A stretch of DNA of 64,000 bases from Ruminococcus sp. (GCA_017462565.1 JAFTQW010000054.1:1-64000), one strand, 5' to 3'; positions 17,351-29,050 are shown, numbered from the stretch's first letter. Program-made: numbers and translations. Notes: generated by a model not told the origin, from the letters alone.

Positions 17351-18471
17351 TCGTCACTTACGCAGACATAGACGGATTCAAAAATCTTTCGGGCATCTCG
17401 TTTGCTCCAGATGAAAAATACAACATAATAGTCGGCTCCAACGCTCAGGGAAAGACCAATCTTCTTGAGGCAATGTGGATATTGTCCGGATGCCGGAGCT
17501 TTCGAGGCTCTAAGGAAAAAGATTATATCTGCATAGACAAGAACAGAATGTCGGCGAAAATCAGAGTGAGAGACAGCGTCCGTGAGCAGAAAATAACTCT
17601 TGAAATGAACAAAGGCGGCAGTAATCCTAAGCTTATCCACCTTAACGGAGTGAAGCAGAAGGGAACAAGAGCGCTTTTCGACGTTTTTAAGTGCATTGCC
17701 TTTATTCCGGACGATACGGAAATTGTGAAAGGCGCTCCGGAAAAAAGACGGAGCTTTATTGACATGGCGGCTTCACAGCTCAATCCGATATTTATAGTCC
17801 ACATCAACAAGCACAATGCCGTTATGAACCAGCGCAACGCTCTTTTGAAAGAGATAATGCAGGGAAAAGCGTTCGCTGCCGAACTCGATATCTGGGACAG
17901 GCAGGCGGCTCATGAGGGAACTCTTATCTCGTTTATGCGAAACGAATACGTTAAAAAAATAAACGAGATATGCGGCAGACTCTACCGGATAATCTCCGGA
18001 GGAAACGAAGAGCTTGAGCTTGAATACAAATCGAACATTTTCCGTCCGGAGGATTTTGAAAAAGAATGCGGAGAAGAGGCTTTTAATCAATATTACCGCC
18101 GGATCCGTGAGACCGAAGAATCCGATATCAGAACAGGTTCGACTCACGCAGGCGTTAACCGTGACGAGATACTCATAAAAATCAACGGTCTGAGCGCAAA
18201 GGATTTCGGTTCTCAGGGACAGATAAAGAGTGCGGCTCTTGTTATGAAGCTTGCGCAGGCGGAGATCTTCATGAAAAAATCAAAGGAAGCTCCGGTCGTT
18301 TTTCTCGATGACGTTATGGGCGAGCTGGACGAAAACCGTCAGCGTTTTGTATTCGACATCATAAAGGATATGCAGGTTTTTCTCACAACTCCCAACGAAA
18401 GCGCTCTTCTTCCCGAAATAAAGGGAAAAATTCTGAGAATAAGCGGCGGAAAAATTACGGAGGAGACTTGA
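17347..18471 (+). CDS. recF: DNA replication and repair protein RecF
   Basis: An SMC-like ATPase that helps load RecA at gapped DNA. It starts with GTG in the overlap GTGA with yaaA and is 374 residues long. Walker A is GSNAQGKTN near residue 30; the ABC-like signature region ([16 protein letters not shown]) and Walker B with D-loop ([14 protein letters not shown]) are near the end. Its stop overlaps the leader of remB. Confidence 0.96.
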   Translation: MIVTYADIDGFKNLSGISFAPDEKYNIIVGSNAQGKTNLLEAMWILSGCRSFRGSKEKDYICIDKNRMSAKIRVRDSVREQKITLEMNKGGSNPKLIHLNGVKQKGTRALFDVFKCIAFIPDDTEIVKGAPEKRRSFIDMAASQLNPIFIVHINKHNAVMNQRNALLKEIMQGKAFAAELDIWDRQAAHEGTLISFMRNEYVKKINEICGRLYRIISGGNEELELEYKSNIFRPEDFEKECGEEAFNQYYRRIRETEESDIRTGSTHAGVNRDEILIKINGLSAKDFGSQGQIKSAALVMKLAQAEIFMKKSKEAPVVFLDDVMGELDENRQRFVFDIIKDMQVFLTTPNESALLPEIKGKILRISGGKITEET

Positions 18472-18473
18472 AA

Positions 18474-18731
18474 ATGTATCTTCACATAGGAAACAATTAT
18501 TCCGTTGACACAAGGGACATTGTTGCAATTTTTGACATAGAAAATACGACTGTCGGAAAATCGACAAAGCTTCTGCTTGAGCGTGCCGAAAAGGAACACA
18601 AATGCGTCTATACCACCTATGAAATGCCGAAAAGCTTCATTATAACCATGAAAAACGGCAGAGAAAGAGTCTATATTTCTCAGCTCTCCGCATCAACCCT
18701 GAGAAAAAGGCTCGAAATTGGCGGTTTCTAA
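18474..18731 (+). CDS. remB: Extracellular matrix regulator RemB (DUF370 family)
   Basis: An 85-residue protein of the DUF370 family (YaaB/RemB), found between recF and gyrB in many Firmicutes. Its opening MYLHIGNNYSVDTRDIVAIFD and the LSASTLRKR near the end are family hallmarks. The ATG at 18474 was chosen over an upstream TTG because GGAGGAG is optimally spaced for it. In Bacillus, RemB is reported to affect matrix gene expression, and its paralogue RemA binds DNA. Function here is by family only. Confidence 0.9.
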   Translation: MYLHIGNNYSVDTRDIVAIFDIENTTVGKSTKLLLERAEKEHKCVYTTYEMPKSFIITMKNGRERVYISQLSASTLRKRLEIGGF

Positions 18732-18734
18732 ACA

Positions 18735-18978
18735 TAATAAAGGGTTTCCAAAGGGTGGATTCACCCTTTGGCAGAGTGCAGGGACAGCGTCCTTGCTGGG
18801 GTATCGGGGCAACGCCCCGTAAAAAGACAGCGTGGAGGAAAAATAGCAGACTCAAAACCTGAAATATAGTTAAAATTACAGTAGCCCTAAGTCCACGCTG
18901 TCCCGAATTAGCGAGAGAGCGAAGCATTTCGAGCGGACGGTTTGCGTAAATCATCCCCTGTGAGCGCAGAGCGAACAC
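18735..18978 (+). repeat. Type A/B composite repeat, copy B2
   Basis: Starts four bases after the remB stop with CCAAAGGGTGGATTCACCCTTTGG, then GGGACAGCGTCC, GGGGCAACGCCCC, the inverted arms GACAGCGTGG...CCACGCTGTC around 18830-18903, and the tail GCGAGAGAGCGAAGC...TGTGAGCGCAGAGCGAACAC. It lies 64 bases upstream of the accessory kinase gene. Confidence 0.82.
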
Positions 18979-19041
18979 GCAGAAAGAATGATGTGTCTGT
19001 TATTTGACTGCCATATGAAATAAAAAGGAATGGTCATAAAT

Positions 19042-19656
19042 ATGAACATATTGGATTTGAAGAATAATATCATAAAAAATCTTGAGGAAAATCAGGTTTT
19101 TATAGTTGGTATAGACGGATTAGGAGGGGCAGGAAAAAGCACTGTTTCAGAGGAATTATGCAAACTTTTCAAAGATGAAAATTACAGAGTTACTGTTTTG
19201 CATATTGATGACTTTATTCATCCGAAGTCTGTCAGATACAATGAGAATTATGAAGAATGGGAATGCTATTATAATCTTCAGTGGCGGTATGATTACTTTA
19301 TGAATGATGTTATCATGCCCATAAAGAATAACGGATATTTCTGCGGAGAAATAGAGCTGTACGACAAAGATAACGATAAATATTATTTCAGTAAAACAGA
19401 TATTTCGTCAGGCGGTATCGTAATAGTCGAAGGGATTTTTTTACAAAGAAGAGAGCTTGAAGGAATTTTTGATTATATGATATTTATGGACGTTACTGAA
19501 GAAGTCCGGCTTAGCAGAGTTCTTAAACGTGACGGATATATTGGAGATGAACAGCAGATAAGAAAAAAATATGAAAACAGATATTTTCCTGCTGAACATA
19601 AATATACCGCTCAATGTTCACCAGTTGAAAGAGCGGACTATGTAATAAATGGGTGA
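19042..19656 (+). CDS. Uridine kinase-like P-loop kinase
   Basis: A 204-residue P-loop kinase of the uridine kinase/phosphoribulokinase type. It has Walker A DGLGGAGKST (about 25-34), the HIDDFIHPKS substrate segment typical of this superfamily, VEGIFLQR and a lid region with RVLKRDGY. The second ATG was chosen because AAAAAGGA would sit too close to the first. Its DNA is more AT-rich than its neighbours. It separates remB from gyrB and is preceded by repeat B2, suggesting acquisition. The actual substrate is unknown. Confidence 0.82.
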   Translation: MNILDLKNNIIKNLEENQVFIVGIDGLGGAGKSTVSEELCKLFKDENYRVTVLHIDDFIHPKSVRYNENYEEWECYYNLQWRYDYFMNDVIMPIKNNGYFCGEIELYDKDNDKYYFSKTDISSGGIVIVEGIFLQRRELEGIFDYMIFMDVTEEVRLSRVLKRDGYIGDEQQIRKKYENRYFPAEHKYTAQCSPVERADYVING

Positions 19657-19726
19657 TAAAGTTATTGCAGTTTTTATACCGCAAAGTATTAGACATATCT
19701 ATAAAAAATGAACCGGAGGTAAATTC

Positions 19727-21650
<1,924 letters not shown>

Positions 21651-21652
<2 letters not shown>

Positions 21653-21775
21653 GGGGACTCTGTCCCCTTAAACCCCTGCCAAAGGGGAGTACATCCCCTT
21701 TGGAAACCCGATATTAGGTCAATCTTAATATCCCATAAAGGGGCATTAAGATTGACTATGAGATATCCATAGAAT
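21651..21775 (-). repeat. Type A repeat, copy A5
   Basis: Begins at the gyrB stop codon with AAGGGGACTCTGTCCCCTT, then CCAAAGGGGAGTACATCCCCTTTGG and a palindrome at 21718-21756 whose arms (GTCAATCTTAAT...) are unrelated in sequence to those of A1 or A4 but still complementary. Confidence 0.83.
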
Positions 21776-21831
21776 GAACTTACCTTTAACAGAATATAAG
21801 GAACAAAATCCTCATAAAAAAGTAATCTTAA

Positions 21832-22228
21832 CTAATAATGGGATTCCAAAGGCAGCGTGACGCTGCTCCCAACGGTCGCCCGTACCCTCTGTCAGCAAGC
21901 TGACATCTCCCTACACTGTAGGGAGTCACCCAATCACGGAGTTACTTCCGAAAAAAGATTGAAGAACACATCGCTCGTGATTTATTTATAATAATGGGTT
22001 TCCAAAGGGTGGATTCACCCTTTGGCAGGGGTTCGGGGACAGCGTCCCCGAGGAGGGCAACGCCCCGTAAAAAGACAGCGTGGAGAGAAAAAGCAGAGCC
22101 TAAAATCTAAAAATCATCAGGAACGAACAACAGAGCATCATTCCACGCTGTCCCGAACCAGCGAGAGAGCGAAGCGTATCGAGCGGACGGTTTATATAAA
22201 TCATCCCCTGTGAGCGCAGAGCGAACAC
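21832..22228 (+). repeat. Type B repeat, long copy B3
   Basis: The longest B unit. It has GCAGCGTGACGCTGC, a CCCTACACTGTAGGG hairpin, GTCAGCAAGCTGAC, ATCACGGAGTTAC, CGCTCGTGATTTAT, CCAAAGGGTGGATTCACCCTTTGG, GGGGACAGCGTCCCC, the inverted arms GACAGCGTGG...CCACGCTGTC and the TGTGAGCGCAGAGCGAACAC tail. It ends 38 bases before the accessory gene at 22267. Confidence 0.83.
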
Positions 22229-22266
22229 GAGAATAAAGCGAACATGGAAAATAAAAAGGAGAATAA

Positions 22267-22842
22267 ATGGAAGAAAATTATAAGCTTGAAAAAGAATATC
22301 AGATAACGCCGGAAATTTTCGATAAGGCTTATCGGAGCTATCAGAAAAAATTCGTTTATCCGAAGAGCTATATTTTTATGACGCTTTTTCTGATACTGGC
22401 GGGAGATTTTGTGTATGCGGCAGTGAAAACGCCTGAAAACCGCCTTGTTTACCTCCTTATCGTGGTTTGTATAGCTCTTGCTTTCAGGGAATGGCATAAT
22501 CCGAAATTCGTAAGAAAAAGACTTAATGAAACGCTTAAAGACATGGGAATGCCCGTTTACAAAATTGGTGTAGGCGATGGCTTTGTCGATATATCGACAG
22601 TTGAAGAGCCTGAAATTTCAGATGAAAAAGAAGAAGAATACGATCCGGCAGATATTCCGGACGAGATAGATCCGCTTCCCGAGAAAACGAGAATAGCGGT
22701 AAATTCGGATTTCAGGCTGCTTGAATACGATGAATATTTTCTTATAATGCAGGGAAAAAGCGTGTTTTATATTCTCCCGAAAGAGGGATTTTCAGAAGAA
22801 GAGCTTGAAACAGTACGCAAAACAGCTCCGGCTGATAAATAA
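22267..22842 (+). CDS. Membrane protein with YcxB-like tail, unknown
   Basis: A 191-residue protein with an N-terminal soluble segment, two closely spaced membrane segments (about 38-54 and 60-77), an acidic stretch (EISDEKEEEYDPADIPDEIDP) and a C-terminal part with DEYFLIMQGKSVFYILPKEGFSEEELE. The last part resembles the YcxB-like domain in which a FILPK/YILPK-type motif recurs; that match is tentative. It lies between gyrB and gyrA, behind repeat B3. No function can be assigned. Confidence 0.68.
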   Translation: MEENYKLEKEYQITPEIFDKAYRSYQKKFVYPKSYIFMTLFLILAGDFVYAAVKTPENRLVYLLIVVCIALAFREWHNPKFVRKRLNETLKDMGMPVYKIGVGDGFVDISTVEEPEISDEKEEEYDPADIPDEIDPLPEKTRIAVNSDFRLLEYDEYFLIMQGKSVFYILPKEGFSEEELETVRKTAPADK

Positions 22843-22888
22843 ACAGACACGGCAATAAAATATAAAATTCTCACAGGAGGAAAAAAAA

Positions 22889-25513
22889 TTGCTTTATCAA
22901 GACAATTCCAAGATAATAAATACCGAGCTTGTCGATGAGATGGAAAATTCCATGCTTCATTACGCAATGTCGGTAATTGTTTCGAGAGCGCTTCCGGATG
23001 TCAGGGACGGTTTGAAGCCTGTACATAGAAGAATTCTGTATACGCTTCACGAAAACGGACTTACTCCGGAAAAGGCTTACAGAAAGTGCGCCGATACGGT
23101 CGGAGCCGTTCTCGGACGTTACCACCCACACGGCGACGCATCCGTTTACGACGCTCTCGTCCGCCTTGCGCAGGATTTTTCTATGCGCTATCCGCTTGTT
23201 GACGGACACGGAAACTTCGGTTCTATCGACGGCGATCCGCCTGCCGCTTACCGTTATACGGAAGCGAAAATGGCTAAGCTTACTCTTGAAATGCTTACCG
23301 ATATCAACAAGGATACTGTCGATTTTACGTCGAACTACGATGATCGTCTTAAAGAACCGGAGGTTCTGCCGTCACGTTTTCCGAATCTTCTGGTAAACGG
23401 CTCGGTCGGAATCGCCGTTGGTATGGCGACGAATATTCCTCCCCATAATCTCGGTGAGGTAATAGACGCTCTCCAGCTTCTTATCGACGATCCTGACTGT
23501 ACTCTTGAACAGCTTATGGAGCATATCAAGGGACCTGATTTCCCTACGGGCGGAATCATCATGGGCAAAGCTGGAATCCGTGCGGCATACGGTACGGGAA
23601 AGGGCAAGATAACTCTGCGGAGCCGTACTCACTTTGAGGAAATAAAGGGAAGAAACTGCATCATTATTGATGAAATTCCTTATATGCTCCGCAAGGAAAG
23701 ACTGCTTAAAAGCATAAATCAGCTTGCAAGAGACAAGAAAATAGATGGACTTTACGATCTGCGTGACGAATCCGATAAAGACGGAATGCGTGTTGTTATC
23801 GAGCTGAAAAGAGACGCTGTTCCGCAGATAGTTCTGAATAAGCTTTTTGCGCTTACCCAGCTTCAGGATACAGTCGGAATCATTATGCTTGCTCTTGTAA
23901 ACGGCGAACCTAAGATACTCCAGCTTAAACAGATGCTCCGTCATTACCTTGATTTTCAGGTTGACGTTATCCAGAGACGTACTCGTTTTGACCTGAAAAA
24001 AGCTCTTGAAAGAGCGCATATCCTTCAGGGCTTTATCCTCGCCGCCGACTATATCGACGAGGTTATAGCTATAATCCGTTCAAGCGCAACTATCGCAGAA
24101 GCAAAGGAAAAAATGATAGAGCGTTTCAAGGATATTGATATGTCGGCTCTCCTCGACCGTGCTCAGTACGATTTTACCGGACTTCATGTGGAAAAACAGA
24201 CCGGATTATCTCAGGAACAGGCAGAAGCCATAGTCCAGATGCGTCTCGGACAGCTCACAGGTCTTGAAAGACAGAAAATTACCGACGAGCTTTACGGTCT
24301 GCTTACAAAAATTTCTGATTTCGAGGATATTCTTGCCGACGTTAACCGTGTATACGCTATCATCATGGAGGATCTTAACAATATCCGCAAAAAATTCAGC
24401 GATAAGAGAAGAACCGATATCGAATCTGTAAGCGGAGAGGTTGACATCGAAGACCTTATCCCCGAAGAAGAATGCGTTGTAACGCTCACCAACAACGGCT
24501 ATATCAAGCGTATGCCCGTGACCGAGTATAAAACTCAGCGCCGAGGCGGAAGAGGCATAACCGGTATGAAACAGCGTGAAGAGGATTTCGTTGAAGAAAT
24601 GTTCATCTGCGGCTCCCATGACAACATACTTTTCATCTCGAACAAGGGCATAATGTATAAGCTGAAATGCTACGAGATTCCGGACGGCTCGAAGGCTTCG
24701 AGAGGCTTTAATCTGATAAATCTTCTCCCTCTTACCGAAGGCGAAAAAATTGCCGCAATGATAAGAGCAACCGATTTCAGCGATGAAAATTATATAACTA
24801 TGGTAACGAAAAACGGCAAGATAAAGAGGACTAATCTTTCGCTTTACAAAAATGTCCGCAAAAACGGTCTTATCGCTATCGGACTTGACGAGGGCGACGA
24901 AATTGCCGGAGTCCGCATGACGGACGGCTCGGAGCAGATCTTTGTTGCTACACGCAACGGAATGGCTATACGTCTGGAAGAGAATAAGATAAGAGCGCTT
25001 TCACGTTCGGCTCACGGAGTTAAAGCAATAAAGCTCCGTGAAGGCGACTACGTTGTCGGAATGGCTAAAATCAGGCCAAATGCGGCTCTTCTTACGGTAA
25101 CTGACAACGGTTACGGCAAGAGAACCGAGGTTGAAAGCTACCGCATTCAGAACAGAGGCGGCTACGGTCTTACCAACTATAAGGTCGACGATATAAGAGG
25201 ACACGTCTGCGGAATCAAGATCGTTGACGAAACCGACGATATTATCCTCGTTTCAAGCGACGGAATAATAATAAGAATTCTCGCAAGCGATATCCGCATA
25301 ATGGGAAGAATCGCAAAGGGAGTTCGTGTTATGCGAGTAAACAGCGGTGCAAAGGTCGTTGCGTTTACAAGAGCGGAACATGACGATAATGCCGAGACCG
25401 AAAAGGTTGAACAGCTTACCGAAGAACAGGCAAAGCAGGCAGATGAAGAAGCCGCTCTCGAAGAGCAGAACGAGGTTGTAACCGAAGCCGAACCGGAGGA
25501 AGCAGATGAGTGA
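22889..25513 (+). CDS. gyrA: DNA gyrase subunit A
   Basis: Breakage-reunion subunit of gyrase. The 874-residue protein starts at TTG after AGGAGG. The catalytic Tyr is Y123 in AAYRYTEAK. The GyrA box QRRGGRG at about 550 marks it as gyrase, not topoisomerase IV. The C-terminal beta-pinwheel is complete, and a short acidic tail (EEAALEEQNEVVTEAEPEEADE in part) closes it. In the quinolone region the sequence is HPHGDASVYD: the position of E. coli Ser83 is Ala84 and Asp87 is kept. The gene downstream overlaps by eight bases. Confidence 0.97.
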   Translation: MLYQDNSKIINTELVDEMENSMLHYAMSVIVSRALPDVRDGLKPVHRRILYTLHENGLTPEKAYRKCADTVGAVLGRYHPHGDASVYDALVRLAQDFSMRYPLVDGHGNFGSIDGDPPAAYRYTEAKMAKLTLEMLTDINKDTVDFTSNYDDRLKEPEVLPSRFPNLLVNGSVGIAVGMATNIPPHNLGEVIDALQLLIDDPDCTLEQLMEHIKGPDFPTGGIIMGKAGIRAAYGTGKGKITLRSRTHFEEIKGRNCIIIDEIPYMLRKERLLKSINQLARDKKIDGLYDLRDESDKDGMRVVIELKRDAVPQIVLNKLFALTQLQDTVGIIMLALVNGEPKILQLKQMLRHYLDFQVDVIQRRTRFDLKKALERAHILQGFILAADYIDEVIAIIRSSATIAEAKEKMIERFKDIDMSALLDRAQYDFTGLHVEKQTGLSQEQAEAIVQMRLGQLTGLERQKITDELYGLLTKISDFEDILADVNRVYAIIMEDLNNIRKKFSDKRRTDIESVSGEVDIEDLIPEEECVVTLTNNGYIKRMPVTEYKTQRRGGRGITGMKQREEDFVEEMFICGSHDNILFISNKGIMYKLKCYEIPDGSKASRGFNLINLLPLTEGEKIAAMIRATDFSDENYITMVTKNGKIKRTNLSLYKNVRKNGLIAIGLDEGDEIAGVRMTDGSEQIFVATRNGMAIRLEENKIRALSRSAHGVKAIKLREGDYVVGMAKIRPNAALLTVTDNGYGKRTEVESYRIQNRGGYGLTNYKVDDIRGHVCGIKIVDETDDIILVSSDGIIIRILASDIRIMGRIAKGVRVMRVNSGAKVVAFTRAEHDDNAETEKVEQLTEEQAKQADEEAALEEQNEVVTEAEPEEADE

Positions 25514-25970
25514 CGACTCAAAAAGCCGCTGTCTTAGCTATAAAGCGAGTCCGTTTACAGCTCTTGTTATAACCGTTATGAGCCTTTTTATGCAGTGGTT
25601 CATCTGGTTTGCATACGAAAAGCTGGATAAAGAGTGGTATTTTAATCTTGTATCTCCGCTTGTGCTTTGCATGATGTACCACTTTGTCCGGCTTGACGCA
25701 GGCAAAAACGGTAATTTTTCGGGGAAATTCCTTTTCGTTTTCTCAATAATAGTACCTCTTGCACTGGGAATTGCGGCAACGCTGCTGATTTACGTCATGA
25801 ATCCGGACATAAGCGTGTTTAACATGGATAAGGACTACGGAGGAACGGCGAAAGAAATCGTTATTACCTATGCCGGAAGATTTATTTATACGTCGCTTTA
25901 TATGCTGATTTTTGCGGTTATAGACATTCCAATTCTGAAATCGACCGGACGTAAAGGAAAAGATAAGTGA
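25506..25970 (+). CDS. Four-segment membrane protein, unknown
   Basis: Not recognised. The 154-residue protein has about four membrane segments (roughly 17-37, 45-60, 74-97 and 122-143) and a basic C-terminus (KSTGRKGKDK). Its start lies inside the end of gyrA with GGAGG upstream, and its stop overlaps the GTG start of the next gene, so gyrA, this gene and the phosphoesterase are translated from one transcript. Confidence 0.75.
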   Translation: MSDDSKSRCLSYKASPFTALVITVMSLFMQWFIWFAYEKLDKEWYFNLVSPLVLCMMYHFVRLDAGKNGNFSGKFLFVFSIIVPLALGIAATLLIYVMNPDISVFNMDKDYGGTAKEIVITYAGRFIYTSLYMLIFAVIDIPILKSTGRKGKDK

Positions 25971-26782
25971 ATAAGATTATACGGAAAGTATTATTTATTG
26001 GAGCGCTGTATGCTCTTATGGAAAATACTGTAATGCTCAGGGTAAGGCATGAAAATCTTGGCGGAGATATAAAAGCGGCTCATATTTCCGATCTTCATAA
26101 AAGAAGCTTCGGGCGTAATAATTCGAGAATTTGCAGAAAAATAGAGCGTGAAGCTCCTGATATAATTCTTATAACGGGCGATCTTGTTTCAAGGAGCAGC
26201 AGGAATTTCGATACTGCTTCAAAAACGCTTGAACAGCTTTGCAGGATAGCTCCGGTGTATATGATACTCGGAAATCACGAGAAAAGTATTCATCGTGATA
26301 ATATATCGGCATTTAAGGACGCTGTAAGAAAATCCGGAGCAATATTGCTGAAAAACGACTGCGTGAGTCTGAATATAAAAGGGAAAAAAATAAAATTATA
26401 CGGTCTTTCCGAAAAATATTCAACATATAAGAAAAATAACGGCTATCATGATCTTGATAAGCTTACGGTTGAAGATCTTGAAAAAAATATGGGAAAATGC
26501 CCGGACAAAGCAGTTGAAAACGAGCAGATATGGCTTATGGCTCATAATCCCCTTTTCGGAAAGGAATATGCCGAATGGGGAGCAGACTATACTTTCAGCG
26601 GACACGTTCACGGCGGAGCTGTAAGGCTTTTCGGTAAGGGAATACTCTCCCCCGAGAGAAAATTTTTTCCTGAATATTCAAAAGGAGTTTATACTATAAG
26701 TAAAATGAAACTCCTTGTATCAGGAGGTCTCGGAAAGCTGAGATTATTCAATCCGCCAGAAATTGTTATATATTATATGTAA
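25967..26782 (+). CDS. Membrane-anchored metallophosphoesterase (YaeI/YkuE type)
   Basis: A calcineurin-like metallophosphoesterase of 271 residues with an N-terminal hydrophobic stretch. Metal and active-site motifs occur in order: ISDLHKRSFG (DxH), ITGDLVS (GDxx), LGNHEKS (GNHE), MAHNPLF and SGHVHGGAVR (GHxH). The set matches the YkuE/YaeI group, some members of which act on lipid-linked substrates. The substrate here is unknown. It starts at GTG, overlapping the previous stop, and is followed by repeat A6. Confidence 0.88.
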   Translation: MNKIIRKVLFIGALYALMENTVMLRVRHENLGGDIKAAHISDLHKRSFGRNNSRICRKIEREAPDIILITGDLVSRSSRNFDTASKTLEQLCRIAPVYMILGNHEKSIHRDNISAFKDAVRKSGAILLKNDCVSLNIKGKKIKLYGLSEKYSTYKKNNGYHDLDKLTVEDLEKNMGKCPDKAVENEQIWLMAHNPLFGKEYAEWGADYTFSGHVHGGAVRLFGKGILSPERKFFPEYSKGVYTISKMKLLVSGGLGKLRLFNPPEIVIYYM

Positions 26783-26792
26783 TGTCGTTAAC

Positions 26793-26978
26793 TTAAGCGG
26801 GGACGCTGTCCCCGTACCCCTGCCAAAGGATGAATCCACCCTTTGGAAACCCATTATTATCAATTATTAAAAATACCTCTTTTTAAGGGGTATTTTTAAT
26901 AATTTTATTACCGGGATTCTTAAGGGGATGTACTCCCCTTAAGCAGGGGGATGGGGGGACAGAGTCCCCCGCTTAAGC
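26793..26978. repeat. Type A repeat, symmetric double copy A6
   Basis: Two half-units around a central palindrome (about 26857-26903; arms with TATTAAAAATACCTC/AAGGGGTATTTTTAATA). The left half has GGGGACGCTGTCCCC and a CCAAAGGATG...CACCCTTTGG hairpin, the right half CTTAAGGGGATGTACTCCCCTTAAG and GGGGGACAGAGTCCCCC. The overall plan matches A2. Confidence 0.82.
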
Positions 26979-27006
26979 TGACGGCAGTACATAAAATTAA
27001 GTACAA

Positions 27007-27618
27007 TTATGAAAAGAATGCGAAAAGGATGAGCATAACTCCGCCTATCCATGAAAAATCGTGTCGGAGCGAGGCGATTTTTCTTCCTGTAAGGTTTCCG
27101 ACAAAAATTGCCAGAAATCCGCACAAAAATGCAAAAACTGACGTTATGAAAGGTCTTATATCGTCAAATCCGCTGCTGAGTCCCATTGCTGCCGAATCAA
27201 ACGAGCTTGCAAGTGCGAGCGCAGCGGCTTCGGCGGCGGAAAGAATTTTTGAATTATCAAAATCAGCGGCAGTTTCATCAAGATAAAGCTTTACGACAAT
27301 AGGATTTTTGCCCATTTTAAGGGACAGCTCTCCCCTTTCCGAAATACGGCGGATAAGAGTTCTTATAAGGCTTTTCATGATGGTAAGAAGTCCTATAAAA
27401 ACAAGAACGGCAATGCCTGCGATGCGGCATATTCCGACGGGAATAAAGCTTCCTAACAGCTCGGAAAATTTCATTGAAATACCAAGAACAGCGGCTCCGA
27501 TAAGATTGATTATTGCTGCCGAAAAAGCCGGAATACGTATTCCGCTGTTGCAGTATGCCGCCGCAGCAAGGTATGTATCTATACTGACTATAAAGGCAAG
27601 GAAAATTTCTCTCTGCAA
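27007..27618 (-). CDS. ytaF: YtaF-like sporulation membrane protein (MntP superfamily)
   Basis: A 203-residue protein with about six membrane segments arranged as two related halves. The first half opens AFIVSIDTYLAAAAYC and the second contains ALASSFDSAAMGLSSGF; each has the Asp in a small-residue context that marks the MntP/YtaF (DUF204) superfamily. The start is a TTG with GGAGGTG seven to eight bases before it. In Bacillus ytaF belongs to sporulation gene sets; the transported ion, if any, is not known. It is transcribed towards repeat A6. Confidence 0.82.
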   Translation of the reverse strand: MQREIFLAFIVSIDTYLAAAAYCNSGIRIPAFSAAIINLIGAAVLGISMKFSELLGSFIPVGICRIAGIAVLVFIGLLTIMKSLIRTLIRRISERGELSLKMGKNPIVVKLYLDETAADFDNSKILSAAEAAALALASSFDSAAMGLSSGFDDIRPFITSVFAFLCGFLAIFVGNLTGRKIASLRHDFSWIGGVMLILFAFFS

Positions 27619-27901
27619 GTTTACACACCTCCGATATATAGTATGATTTATTCGGAAAAAGTGTGAAAGTGAATCGGGCGTTTCAGAGTGAAAAAAATAT
27701 GCCTGTCCGGATAAATTATTACCGGATTGTCATTTTTTTGTGAGAAGATGAATAATAATTTACAAAGCGGAAAACAACCGCTTTTTAACGTAAAATGCCG
27801 TCCGGAGGCATAAACAGCACGAAAAATGTATATAACAATTTGAAAAATAAAGAGTAAATTATACAAATAGTTGTTTATTTTTTGTATCCATTGTAACTAA
27901 A

Positions 27902-27929
27902 TTGTAACTTTTAGAAGTTAAAATATAAT
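27902..27929 (+). promoter_or_regulatory. Promoter with long leader upstream of the SleB-like gene
   Basis: TTGTAA, 16 bases, TATAAT. It would give a leader of about 200 bases, which contains a GTCCCAGAGAAAGGGAC hairpin at about 28087-28103 near the ribosome binding site. The rest of the 27619-28138 gap is AT-rich with no coding frame. I saw no recognised riboswitch fold. Confidence 0.55.
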
Positions 27930-28138
27930 CTTCGTTAATTATGAATTTACTTAATGTTAACAAATTAGAAATATAATATGTGCTGTTTTACACTAATGGC
28001 TGTGAAAAATATCTGCATTTTTGGTTGTAATATGGAAAAATCGCCAAAAGCCTTGATATTTTACGCCAGATGTGTTATCATTTTACAAGTCCCAGAGAAA
28101 GGGACATCATAAACGCTTTAATTTGAAAGGATGAGTTG

Positions 28139-29050
28139 ATGAGAGAAGCTAAATTTGCAGCGAGTGTCGTCGGCGTAATTACTGCTTGTTTATTTGGCGG
28201 TGCGGCTGTTGCATATAATGCAGCGCCACAGGTTAGTACAAGAGATAATTTTGAAATAGTAGAGCCCGCAAGCGACAGACTGACATTTTCTGCTGAAACT
28301 TCTGTTGAAACCACAACTGTTGTAACTACTGCACAGAAAACAGCCCCGAAAAAGACCAGCGTGACAAAAGAAAGAGAACAAAACCTTGCTTATTCGGCTG
28401 ACAACAGAGCCGTTAAGGCAAATATGTCTTACAATAGCAAAGTAACAACTGAACCGGTTTCAACAGTTTATGTAACTACTACTACAACTGCACAGCCTGT
28501 TACAGAGGTTACAACCGCTGCTACTACTGTGAGCGTAACGGAAGCTCCTACAGAAGCGGCAGCAGACATCAATTACGATGAAACCATTTACACAGAGCCT
28601 GAAACAGAAGCTCCTACAGAGTATGTAGAGCCGTCTACAGAGGAAGAAACGACAGAAGCTCCGTCTGTAGATCCGACGCAGCCGCCTTCACAGGCAGTTT
28701 CCGGCGATATAAGCGATCTTCCTATTTCGGAAAGCGATTTCATTCTCCTCTGCAACGTCGTTGGACATGAAGCAGGTTCTTATTGGATCGGCGAGTATGA
28801 AAAAGCTTACGTAGTAGAAGTTGTTATGAACCGTGTGTACAGTCCTCTTTATCCGAATTCGGTTTACGAGGTTCTCACACAGCCGTATCAGTTCTCGGGA
28901 AGCAGCGCATATGTTAATCTCGGAGATTATTCGGGTTATGTTACAGAAAGCGTAAAGAATGCGGTTAAGCTCTATTTCAGCGAGCCGGGTTCGTTTACAC
29001 AGGGATATTTCAGTTTCTACGGCGACGGCTACAGAAACTACTTCCGTTAA
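28139..29050 (+). CDS. SleB-family cell wall hydrolase
   Basis: A 303-residue exported hydrolase. An N-terminal membrane segment or signal (about 6-27) is followed by a long Thr/Glu/Pro-rich low-complexity linker (about 45-185). The C-terminal domain (about 195-303) has ILLCNVVGHEAGSYWIGEYEKAYVVEVVMNRV, here cited as NVVGHEAGSY and VEVVMNRVYS, matching the Hydrolase_2 (SleB/CwlJ) core with its catalytic Glu. Such enzymes cleave cortex or wall peptidoglycan. The linker suggests a surface protein rather than a coat-located germination enzyme. AAAGGATG precedes the ATG, and a strong terminator follows. Confidence 0.85.
   Translation: MREAKFAASVVGVITACLFGGAAVAYNAAPQVSTRDNFEIVEPASDRLTFSAETSVETTTVVTTAQKTAPKKTSVTKEREQNLAYSADNRAVKANMSYNSKVTTEPVSTVYVTTTTTAQPVTEVTTAATTVSVTEAPTEAAADINYDETIYTEPETEAPTEYVEPSTEEETTEAPSVDPTQPPSQAVSGDISDLPISESDFILLCNVVGHEAGSYWIGEYEKAYVVEVVMNRVYSPLYPNSVYEVLTQPYQFSGSSAYVNLGDYSGYVTESVKNAVKLYFSEPGSFTQGYFSFYGDGYRNYFR

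Noticed and set aside
22022-22213. Small basic open frame between gyrB and gyrA
   Set aside because: It is entirely inside repeat B3; translated hairpins give Arg/Gly-rich peptides.
27930-28138. A c-di-AMP (ydaO) riboswitch upstream of the SleB-like gene
   Set aside because: Such riboswitches often precede wall hydrolase genes, but the conserved ydaO sequence blocks are not present in this leader.
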